This document shows positions 5,742-12,598 of a DNA stretch of 12,598 nt, in pieces. The translations under genes and the position numbers were made by a program. The stretch comes from JBARRO01 sp049644265. Its GTDB lineage: Bacteria; Bacteroidota; Ignavibacteria; UBA10030. Every line of letters starts with the position of its first letter. The first letter of the stretch is position 1. The notes under the pieces are model-generated. The model worked only from the letters and a program-made list of their open reading frames with translations. It did no database searches and was not told the DNA's origin. Location of the stretch: positions 1-12,598 of the forward strand of contig JBARRO010000236.1 in assembly GCA_049644265.1 (NCBI GenBank). The letters are read 5' to 3'.

Positions 5742-8700
5742 TCAATCCATCGTTTATGCAACTCGGCAAAGAACACGGCCGGTCGTGCAATTTCCAGGTC
5801 TTTCCAATCACGAATAATCTCATCGAACACCGTCATGGCCTTTTTATTTTCTCCGAGCTGCTCGTAGCATGAGGCGATGTTCGCCTTGCATCCATAGACC
5901 ACATCGGTCGTCGGGTATTTGTCCATCACACGCGTCAATTCCTGAACGGCTTGACTCCAATTTTTTGCTTCAAAGAACGCCATCGCCGCTTCATACTCCT
6001 TGTACGCCTCCACCTGGCTGAGGTCCTTGATCAGAGATTTTGCTTCCTCGATCCGAGGATCCTGCGAGAACAGTTGCAGGAATGTCTGGTACGCCAAAAG
6101 GGCGGAGTCGTAGGTCTTCTGGTTGTAGTAGTAATCTCCGATCGTGAACTGGGCATCTGCAGCATGTTTCGATTTCGGATATCTCGTCACCAGCTGACGG
6201 AACACAGAAAACATATTGTCAATTTGGGTGGATTGATAATAGCACCATCCCTCGTTAAAGAGCGCGAGCGATGCGTTTTCGTTGGAGGGATAGAGACGGT
6301 AGACCACTTGATACTCCCGGGCAGCCTCTGCGAACCGGTTGGTGTTGAAGTAGGCTTCACCGATCTGGATCTGGGCTTCGGGACACAAGTCCGACTGCGG
6401 AAACGTCTTGATGAATTCCCGCAGACTCTTGATCGATTCCTCGGCCTGGCCGCTTTCGTACAGCGACACCCCCCTGTGATAAAATGCATCTTCGTAGTTT
6501 TTGCTCTTTGGAAATTTCTGGAGAAAGTTCCCGAATGCCTCCGCGGCGCTCTTGTGGTCGCCTCCGCTGAAGTAGATCATCCCGAGCTGATAGAACGTCT
6601 CCTCGATGTACGAATTCGTCGGAAACTTCTGACCCGCCTCCGTGAGAACTTCGATTGCTTTTGCATGCTGTTGGAGGTTCCCGTAGGAGTTGGCCATGGT
6701 GACATAGGTGCGGATTTCTGCCGTTTCGTCTTTTGTTTTCAAAACCAGAAGTTGTTTCCCTGTTTCAACGGATTTGGCAAAATCTCCCGCCCGGTAGTGA
6801 AACTCGCAGATCCCCGCCAGGTACCTGCTCTGTTCCAGTTCGGTTGCGGCTGATGCGGCAAGCTCGGTGATGAGCTGAAGTCCTTCCTTTTTTCTTCCCG
6901 TGTTTGCATAGCAAAATGAAAGTTTCTCCTTTGCCTGCGGGACCAGCGCGGGGAACACCTGGAGGAACACTTCGGACTTGAGGCAGAATTCCAGGTCGCT
7001 TGCCGACTCCTTGAATTTCCCGAGTTCGAAGTACACCAAACCACGGCCGTACCGGGCCTGGGCACGCGTGTTTTGCGTCTGCGAGGAGTCGTACGCGACG
7101 GTGTCGAATTGTGCGATAGCCTGGTCGTAGCGTTGTTGGGATGTATACAACTCCGAGCGTGCCAGTCGGACGAAAGCTGTGAAATCAAGGCTGTCTTTTC
7201 TTGCTTCGGCAAATGCGCGGTCCAGATAGTTGTCCGCCTCATCGAACTGCTGCCGGGACGTGTATGCCCGTGTAATTCGCGCAAACGTGAAGGGATAGTA
7301 CGACGACGAGGGTTCGACTGTCCGGAGGTGATTGATCGCCTTGTCGTACTCGGAGATCCCGTAGTAGCTCAGTCCGAGGAGATAGTGAATCTCGCTCAGG
7401 TCCAGCTTGGAAGTGTCTCCCGCGAGCAAGGTCTCAAAATTGGCGATTGCCTCCCGATAGTTCTTTTCGTCAAAATGACTCTTTCCGATCTGGGTCTGAG
7501 CGAGAATTGCTTCGTTGGATCCCGGTGCAACCTGGATTACCCGTTGGTAGTACGCACGGGCATCGGCTTGACGGTTCAATCCGGCAAAAGACAGGCCGTC
7601 GTACATATACAGCTTCGCAAGGTACTCCGTCTGGGGGAACCTCCGGAGCATGGTGTCGACCGAGCTGATCGTTTTCTGGAAATTCCTGGCGTTGTAGTAG
7701 TTGCTCACCGTCAGGAACAACGCCTGCTCGACGGGAAATTTGATGTCCGCCGCCTGAGGAGCGTACGCATCCACGTAGAACGTATACTCCGACGCAGCCC
7801 GTTCGTATTGCTTCGCATCCTGAAGGGTTCTCGCGATCTTGTACTGAAGCTTCGCCTGCAAAGTCTTGTTGCTGAAATTCTGGTCGATGGCGTCGCGATA
7901 AACCTGGATGCCCTCGTCGGTTCCTTTCAACTCGGCAGTATACTCCGCCATTTTGTTGTACGTGACTTCGACGAGGGTCGGCATGAGGGCAAATGTCGCG
8001 ATGACGGACTGGTAGTTCTGCATCGCCTGTGGGTAGGAACCGAGATTACGGTAGCAGTCCCCGATCTTCACCTGGGCTTTGGCCGTCAGCTCGAGCGTGG
8101 TCGCGTCCGCCTCCCGGCTTTGCTGGGCTTCGAAGAGTTTGCGGTCGCGGACTGCTTTCAGCTCAACATTCTCCCATTCCGCTGAGGCGAAGCTCTCCGG
8201 CCGGTATTTGCCGATGAGATCCTGAAATGTCTGAATCGATTTATCCCACTGTTTCTGGTCGAAGTAATTTTGGGCGATCTGGTAGCGGGCCTTCGGATCG
8301 AGGTCGCTTTGAGAAAAATCCTTTACGATTGTTCCAAACGCCACGTTGGAGCTGTCGATCATCCCGAGCTCGCGGAAAGACCATCCAATGTCAAACCAGG
8401 CGCGGGGGATTTTTTCATCCAGCGGATGGTCGGTGATGAGATGCCGTGCCTCCACAATCGCCCGGGGATAGTCCTTATCGCCATAGTACATCTCGTAAAT
8501 CTGATACTGTGCAAGCGCTGCAAGCTTTGGCGAGTCCTCCCGTTTTTCGACAATGCGCAGGAATTCGATACTCTCCTCTTTCTTTCCCAGGTTGCGCAGG
8601 GCGTTCGCTTTTTGGTAGTATGCAGCGGTTCTGACTCCCACATTGATCTCGTTGTTCAACAGCGAGACCCGGACGCTATCGGCCTGCAGGAGAATGCTTT

Positions 8701-8866
8701 CTGTGTTCAGAATGATATCGTACTGCTCCACGGCGCGTTTGTAATCCCTCGACGCATAGAAATCCTGTGCACTCTTGAAATGCGTCGTCATTTCGAGAGG
8801 GGTGGGGAAGAAGTATGTCGCGATGGAAAAACCAAAGGCGACGATGAGGACGGTCTTGAAATCCAT
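5729..8866 (-). CDS. Large membrane-anchored TPR protein
   Basis: This is a 1045-residue protein. Residues 5-20 form a single hydrophobic segment (VLIVAFGFSIATYFF) with neither a lipobox nor a clear cleavage site, so it is probably an uncleaved inner-membrane anchor with the rest in the periplasm. From about residue 30 to the end the sequence is nearly all TPR-like helix pairs; good examples are ARYQIAQNYFDQKQWDKSI (193-211), QIGKSHFDEKNYREAI (459-474), AFYHRGVSLYESGQAEESI (794-812) and AQFTIGDYYYNQKTYDSAL (905-923). Repeats are often followed by aromatic-Pro (RFPQ, KFPKS, YPKS), as in YbgF/BamD-type TPRs. Some 20 or more repeats are likely; I did not delimit each. TPR arrays act as protein-binding scaffolds. 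The ATG lies two bases after the stop of the beta-barrel gene, which implies coupled expression. T9SS protein SprE/PorW is also a TPR protein but is a lipoprotein, so I do not assign that name. Confidence 0.9.
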   Translation of the reverse strand: MDFKTVLIVAFGFSIATYFFPTPLEMTTHFKSAQDFYASRDYKRAVEQYDIILNTESILLQADSVRVSLLNNEINVGVRTAAYYQKANALRNLGKKEESIEFLRIVEKREDSPKLAALAQYQIYEMYYGDKDYPRAIVEARHLITDHPLDEKIPRAWFDIGWSFRELGMIDSSNVAFGTIVKDFSQSDLDPKARYQIAQNYFDQKQWDKSIQTFQDLIGKYRPESFASAEWENVELKAVRDRKLFEAQQSREADATTLELTAKAQVKIGDCYRNLGSYPQAMQNYQSVIATFALMPTLVEVTYNKMAEYTAELKGTDEGIQVYRDAIDQNFSNKTLQAKLQYKIARTLQDAKQYERAASEYTFYVDAYAPQAADIKFPVEQALFLTVSNYYNARNFQKTISSVDTMLRRFPQTEYLAKLYMYDGLSFAGLNRQADARAYYQRVIQVAPGSNEAILAQTQIGKSHFDEKNYREAIANFETLLAGDTSKLDLSEIHYLLGLSYYGISEYDKAINHLRTVEPSSSYYPFTFARITRAYTSRQQFDEADNYLDRAFAEARKDSLDFTAFVRLARSELYTSQQRYDQAIAQFDTVAYDSSQTQNTRAQARYGRGLVYFELGKFKESASDLEFCLKSEVFLQVFPALVPQAKEKLSFCYANTGRKKEGLQLITELAASAATELEQSRYLAGICEFHYRAGDFAKSVETGKQLLVLKTKDETAEIRTYVTMANSYGNLQQHAKAIEVLTEAGQKFPTNSYIEETFYQLGMIYFSGGDHKSAAEAFGNFLQKFPKSKNYEDAFYHRGVSLYESGQAEESIKSLREFIKTFPQSDLCPEAQIQIGEAYFNTNRFAEAAREYQVVYRLYPSNENASLALFNEGWCYYQSTQIDNMFSVFRQLVTRYPKSKHAADAQFTIGDYYYNQKTYDSALLAYQTFLQLFSQDPRIEEAKSLIKDLSQVEAYKEYEAAMAFFEAKNWSQAVQELTRVMDKYPTTDVVYGCKANIASCYEQLGENKKAMTVFDEIIRDWKDLEIARPAVFFAELHKRWIEAGK

Positions 8867-8868
8867 TC

Positions 8869-11800
8869 TCAGAACCCGGCGTAGACTGTCATAAAAATGG
8901 TGGATTCTTCCTTTGTTTTCTTGGTGACGTCGTTGGTCAGGAGGTTTGGGAATTCCCTGGCAGTTTGAGTGAACCCAAAATCGACGACAACATTGTACCC
9001 TCCGTAGGAGGATTTGTTGCTGAGAGTCACGGCAAATGTGGCACGGTATTCGTCGGCTTCGGGAGATTTGATATCCCGCAGTTGGTACATGAACGAACGG
9101 CCAATGCCGGGAATCTTGAACCCCTGGAATCCCAACCGCAGGTCGGTTCGATCCGTCAAGCGGTAATCGATTCGGAAGATCGGAAGAAGTTCGAGGCGGT
9201 GGATCACCACGTTCGTGGCCTGGACAGAGTGGCCCGCGTACGTAATCTCTCCATGGCTGACCACCCGCTGCCTGCGGACCTTGAACTGAGGAATCAGGAG
9301 AAGGCGATTCTGGAAGAACGGAAGCGTGTAGTCGATCTTGTTGACGATGCCCAGTTTCTCGATGGAGCCATCCTTCTGATCCTCAGGGTCGAGGAATGCC
9401 CCGAAGTTGTCCCTCTGTCCGAGGCCGATCGGAAACTGATGGTTGATCTCATACCGTACATTGTTCTCAATGCGCACGCCCGGGATCTGCGAGTACAGTG
9501 TTCCGAGATACATTTGATTGACCTCGCTGTTTCGGTACTCAAGGGGATCGAAGACCCAGTCGGGAATCGTGGAATTGATCGTGAGGGCTGTGATGAACTG
9601 ATAGCCATTATTGGCAATATTGTCCTGTACTTTCTTGTACACGTAGAACAGATCGATGTTGCCGAATTTTGGCGTTCCTGCCGAGTATGTCCAGCGCGCG
9701 TAGTCGGAGTAGTTTTTGCCTCCGCGAGCGATGGCTTTGTCCCGGATTGTCCCGATGCGGAGGGCCATGTTCTTGAGAAGTTCGATGGAGCCAAACAGAT
9801 GGTAGCCATTCAGGTCCGGTTCGTAGGGATAGTCCGGGAGGATGTCGTTTTCCTGCTCATCGATGACGCCGTTATTGTTCCAGTCATCGCCGTACTGGAA
9901 GAAGGGCGGGTCGGTGTAATACGTGAGAAAGTCCTGAACGTAGTCCGGAATTCCGTCTGAGTTTCGGTCGTCGTCCGGGATTCCGTCGCGGTCTTTGTCT
10001 CTGCCCGGAAATATTCCTGCGTCGGGTTTTCGGATGATGTCGCCGAGACCGATCAGCTCGTTGAGGTTTTGCCGGTAGCCGAGAACAAAAGGATTTTTCC
10101 GTCCCGGTGTTCCCAGGCGGTAGTCGTAGTTCACAACGTCGCCGTTACGGATGTCGGGAAGGGGCTCAATGTTGTAGTGATAGAATCCGTCCTCCCAACG
10201 GTCATTGTCGTCATTGTCGTCCACCAGAGAGAACGCGGCTCCGCCCGCCTGGCCGGGGATGTACGCGCTGGGCGAGATAAACGCACTTGTCGAAGGCGGG
10301 TCGAACCCCAGATAGTCCGGGTAGAACGTCGGAGCGAGGGTCCCGGCATTGTTCTGCGGTCCGTAGAACGCGTTGTCGAGCGTGTAGTGGTCGAACATGG
10401 TGGTGTACCGCGGGTCCAGACGATAACGCTCGGCTCCAAATGTCACCCTTCCGATCTTCTTTGTCCCGCGGATAAAGAACGCGTCACCGTTTGACCGGAA
10501 CCTATTGTCCGGAATGCTCAGGTCCTGGGTGAGAAAGAAATTGCGAATACCCTGATTAACCGGATACTTGAAATTCTCCACGCTACGGACGTACTCTCCC
10601 TCCATTTTGAATCCCTGCCAGTCAAGTTTGAAGTTCATGCCATAAATGAACATTCCTGAGACCAGGCCGTACGAAAACGTCACCACCTGTTTGTTCGAAG
10701 CATCCTTGACGTTTCCCTCGGCCCGAACCATGGTCCGGAACGGTGTGGGAACCGGTACGGGATCCGTCAAAAGGCTATCGCTGTGAGAACGGAACGGAGT
10801 CACGGCATAGTCGTCGACGTTATTGATCCAGTCATGCCCCGCGTCGACGCGAAAGTCATTTGCAAGGATTACCGAGAAGTCCGCTTTCTCGACGCCGGGA
10901 GGGATGACGTATCCGAACGTCAGATTGTTGTCTTCGTCGATGCGATCACTGGGAATCTTATACGGGAATTGGGGGACGCGTGCGAGTGCCGACTTGTCAC
11001 GATAATAAACGTACTGGGTCTGGCTCACCGTGTCGCGCGCGTTCGTTCCGGGTCCACCGCCGGCAACATACAAAATGGAATAGTTCCGGAAGACCCAGTA
11101 TTGAATCGGGGATTTGAGGTCGACTCTGGTCGGGTCGGGCACCCGGTTGTTGATATTGACCATCGCGTGAGGTGCCCCATTGATCATGATCTGGGGAACG
11201 TTGAACACGATCGGACCCGAATGATCTCCGGGAGTGTCGTCTTTGATACGGATAAAAATCACGCGCGGGACTGCATTGGCGGGGACGCCGTCGATCGACG
11301 AGCTCTTGCTGTCCAGTGTGCTCCGCCGTTGATGCTGGTTGACGTAGGTAACGCCAAGGGTCAACACGTCGCCGAGGTCCGTCTCAAAATGGCCGCCCAG
11401 AAGGTAATCGGTCCATTCGCGAACCCGTGCAATCTGCGAAACGGCGGTCAACGAGATTTCGGGATTGAACCGGATGGGGTCCGAAACGCGCGAGGAGAGA
11501 ATGGTTGCGCGGTACTTGGGCGTTGAAGCATCCCAGCGGATTCCGTTGAACCGCGCCTTGTCCAACGTGAGCGACGTGAACTTTGTCCTGATCGCATCGC
11601 CGATCATTAACCGGCTGGTGAGACCGCTGTAGCTGTCGTTGAGGACAACCAGGTTTGAGAAGTAGGAACTGTAGAACCGGGATTTGCTGATGTTGCTCAG
11701 CGGGATATCCCTGGGGTCCTCGAACGGCCGTTGCTCTTCGCTCAATCCAAAAATCGTGATCCCGTCAACAAGGAAGTTTCCGAAGTTGTCGTAGAATTTC

Positions 11801-11979
11801 CGTCGCAGCTGCGTCGAGCTGTAGTTTTCGTAATTCCGCCCGGAGTAGTTCAGGTAGGTGCCCTTGTTCTGGTCGGATGAAATAAACTGGGCGACACTCT
11901 CCTGCGACAAGCAGAGGGCCAGAATGAATCCTGCCGATACCGGGAGACGCTTCAGAAATGTTCCGCGGGGAGAATTCAA
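8869..11979 (-). CDS. Predicted large outer-membrane beta-barrel protein with Asp-rich loops
   Basis: This is a 1036-residue protein. Residues 1-30 are a Sec signal (basic FLKRLP, hydrophobic SAGFILALCLS, then SVA|Q). The mature part is rich in Tyr, Phe, Asn and alternating polar/hydrophobic stretches, and ends in FMTVYAGF with a terminal Phe, as outer-membrane barrels do. Residues 661-679 (DKDRDGIPD and SDGIPD) and 697-710 (DDWNNNGVIDEQEN) resemble calcium-binding thrombospondin type 3/EF-hand-like loops, and 587-593 is an acidic cluster. The start is a TTG that overlaps the previous stop as TTGA; no in-frame ATG or GTG gives the signal peptide, and no good ribosome site is visible, so translation is probably coupled to the PorV-like gene. 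I do not recognise the family: it is far shorter than SprA (about 2400 residues) and shows no TonB-receptor plug. Transport or surface-exposure roles are possible. Confidence 0.85.
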   Translation of the reverse strand: MNSPRGTFLKRLPVSAGFILALCLSQESVAQFISSDQNKGTYLNYSGRNYENYSSTQLRRKFYDNFGNFLVDGITIFGLSEEQRPFEDPRDIPLSNISKSRFYSSYFSNLVVLNDSYSGLTSRLMIGDAIRTKFTSLTLDKARFNGIRWDASTPKYRATILSSRVSDPIRFNPEISLTAVSQIARVREWTDYLLGGHFETDLGDVLTLGVTYVNQHQRRSTLDSKSSSIDGVPANAVPRVIFIRIKDDTPGDHSGPIVFNVPQIMINGAPHAMVNINNRVPDPTRVDLKSPIQYWVFRNYSILYVAGGGPGTNARDTVSQTQYVYYRDKSALARVPQFPYKIPSDRIDEDNNLTFGYVIPPGVEKADFSVILANDFRVDAGHDWINNVDDYAVTPFRSHSDSLLTDPVPVPTPFRTMVRAEGNVKDASNKQVVTFSYGLVSGMFIYGMNFKLDWQGFKMEGEYVRSVENFKYPVNQGIRNFFLTQDLSIPDNRFRSNGDAFFIRGTKKIGRVTFGAERYRLDPRYTTMFDHYTLDNAFYGPQNNAGTLAPTFYPDYLGFDPPSTSAFISPSAYIPGQAGGAAFSLVDDNDDNDRWEDGFYHYNIEPLPDIRNGDVVNYDYRLGTPGRKNPFVLGYRQNLNELIGLGDIIRKPDAGIFPGRDKDRDGIPDDDRNSDGIPDYVQDFLTYYTDPPFFQYGDDWNNNGVIDEQENDILPDYPYEPDLNGYHLFGSIELLKNMALRIGTIRDKAIARGGKNYSDYARWTYSAGTPKFGNIDLFYVYKKVQDNIANNGYQFITALTINSTIPDWVFDPLEYRNSEVNQMYLGTLYSQIPGVRIENNVRYEINHQFPIGLGQRDNFGAFLDPEDQKDGSIEKLGIVNKIDYTLPFFQNRLLLIPQFKVRRQRVVSHGEITYAGHSVQATNVVIHRLELLPIFRIDYRLTDRTDLRLGFQGFKIPGIGRSFMYQLRDIKSPEADEYRATFAVTLSNKSSYGGYNVVVDFGFTQTAREFPNLLTNDVTKKTKEESTIFMTVYAGF

Positions 11980-12598
11980 AATGAATATCGTAATGAAATA
12001 TGATGCGTTCCGCCGGCGTTCATGAGTTCGCCGGACGAGCCGTATGCGTAATCCACTTCCATGCTGGCGAATCTGATTCCAAATCCGCCGGCGATGGTCT
12101 CTTCCGCGGTGTTAATCTTCAGACTCAATGCGCCATCCTGGAACGCCGTAAAATGTGTCAGTCCGTTGCCCCCAACCCTGACGATGAGTTCAGCGGGAAG
12201 GTCGGCCACCGTCGTCTTCAGAATATTCACTTCTGCACCAATGCCCCAATGCTTCACTTCTCCCACGGACGTATAATGAACGGTGATGGAATAGTTGTAC
12301 ACCCGGGAGATGTAGCTTCCCCCCAGAACAAGCTTCGCGTCCAATGGAGAAGCAAGGGAATCACTCACCGCGATGTTGGGTTGTGTAAAGTCGCTGAGGG
12401 AAAGTCCAAACCGCAGGTCGTTGTCGGGGAACACATTGCGAATTTGTGTTTGGACACCGACTTCAAAGGAAGCGGTGAACTTTGAAAGACCTGCTTCGTC
12501 CACGTTTGTCTGGCCAATAATGTCGGGAGTCGACCAGTGCAGGAATTTCATGCTTCCTCCGATGGAAAACTCTTCAAAGAACTCCTGGGCATAGCATG
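11976..12598 (-). CDS. PorV/PorQ-like outer-membrane protein, C-terminal part
   Basis: The frame stays open to the right edge. The ATG at 12551 is only an internal Met: 15 in-frame codons precede it (CYAQEFFEEFSIGGS), so the true start is outside the window. The visible 206 residues look like barrel strands: FSIGGSMKFLHW, ASFEVGVQTQI, LRFGLSLSDF, and the ending VDYAYGSSGELMNAGGTHHISLRYSF. The last stretch, with T-H-x-I-S-L before a terminal Phe, is the usual end of PorV/PorQ-family proteins. PorV is a T9SS component in Bacteroidota that carries cargo or lipoproteins on the outer membrane; many PorV/PorQ paralogues have other roles. The stop overlaps the TTG of the large barrel gene. The family call is from pattern memory; a general FadL-like barrel is the alternative. 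Confidence 0.65.
   Translation of the reverse strand, partial: CYAQEFFEEFSIGGSMKFLHWSTPDIIGQTNVDEAGLSKFTASFEVGVQTQIRNVFPDNDLRFGLSLSDFTQPNIAVSDSLASPLDAKLVLGGSYISRVYNYSITVHYTSVGEVKHWGIGAEVNILKTTVADLPAELIVRVGGNGLTHFTAFQDGALSLKINTAEETIAGGFGIRFASMEVDYAYGSSGELMNAGGTHHISLRYSF

Noticed and set aside
5951..6853. Plus-strand open frame of 300 codons
   Set aside because: It is opposite the TPR array, has no ribosome site or family resemblance, and repeats the mirror pattern of the TPR coding strand.
7073..8185. Long plus-strand open frame of 370 codons
   Set aside because: It lies fully opposite the TPR gene and its product shows no signal or domain. Long antisense frames are expected from the codon use of a GC-rich-third-position gene.
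8965..9960. Plus-strand open frame of 331 codons
   Set aside because: It lies opposite the large barrel gene and translates to a sequence without recognisable features.
8869..11979. Assignment of the large barrel as SprA (T9SS translocon)
   Set aside because: It is less than half of the usual length of SprA and I see no shared motif strong enough to support the name.

Overview
All recognisable genes lie on the minus strand, so the window reads from right to left. They form one tightly packed run from the right edge to about position 793, followed after 56 bases by a further gene that leaves the left edge. No plus-strand gene, RNA gene, mobile element or CRISPR array was seen, and no stretch over 300 bases lacks a gene. 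The gene content (a PorV/PorQ-like barrel C-terminus, a DUF5683-type small membrane protein, two DUF4159 proteins, HYDIN/ASH-type tandem repeats, poor Shine-Dalgarno sites at several starts) suggests a Bacteroidota or Ignavibacteria-like member of the FCB group with moderate GC. That placement is inference; no species can be named.

Layout in transcription order: (1) the C-terminal part of an outer-membrane beta-barrel protein, PorV/PorQ-like (12598 to 11976, 5' end outside the window); (2) a 1036-residue predicted outer-membrane beta-barrel protein with Asp-rich calcium-loop-like motifs, opened by a TTG overlapping the previous stop; (3) a 1045-residue TPR protein with one N-terminal membrane anchor; (4) a 470-residue protein with a TonB-like membrane-anchored N-terminus and a C-terminal DUF4159 domain; (5) a lipoprotein of unknown family; (6) a lipoprotein ending in a second DUF4159 domain; (7) a DUF5683-type small membrane protein; (8) a small putative lipoprotein with a fibronectin type III-like domain; (9) a secreted protein of tandem 101-residue ASH/HYDIN-like repeats, cut by the left edge.

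Gaps from gene 1 to gene 8 of this order are between a 26-base overlap and 46 bases, so co-transcription is likely. Every product has an export or membrane signal or is a barrel fragment. The set therefore looks like a cell-envelope assembly: two outer-membrane barrels, a periplasm-facing TPR scaffold, and DUF4159 modules anchored one by an inner-membrane helix and one by lipid. What it does is not known. A link to type IX secretion, or to TonB-type coupling across the periplasm, is a hypothesis and not something the sequence proves.
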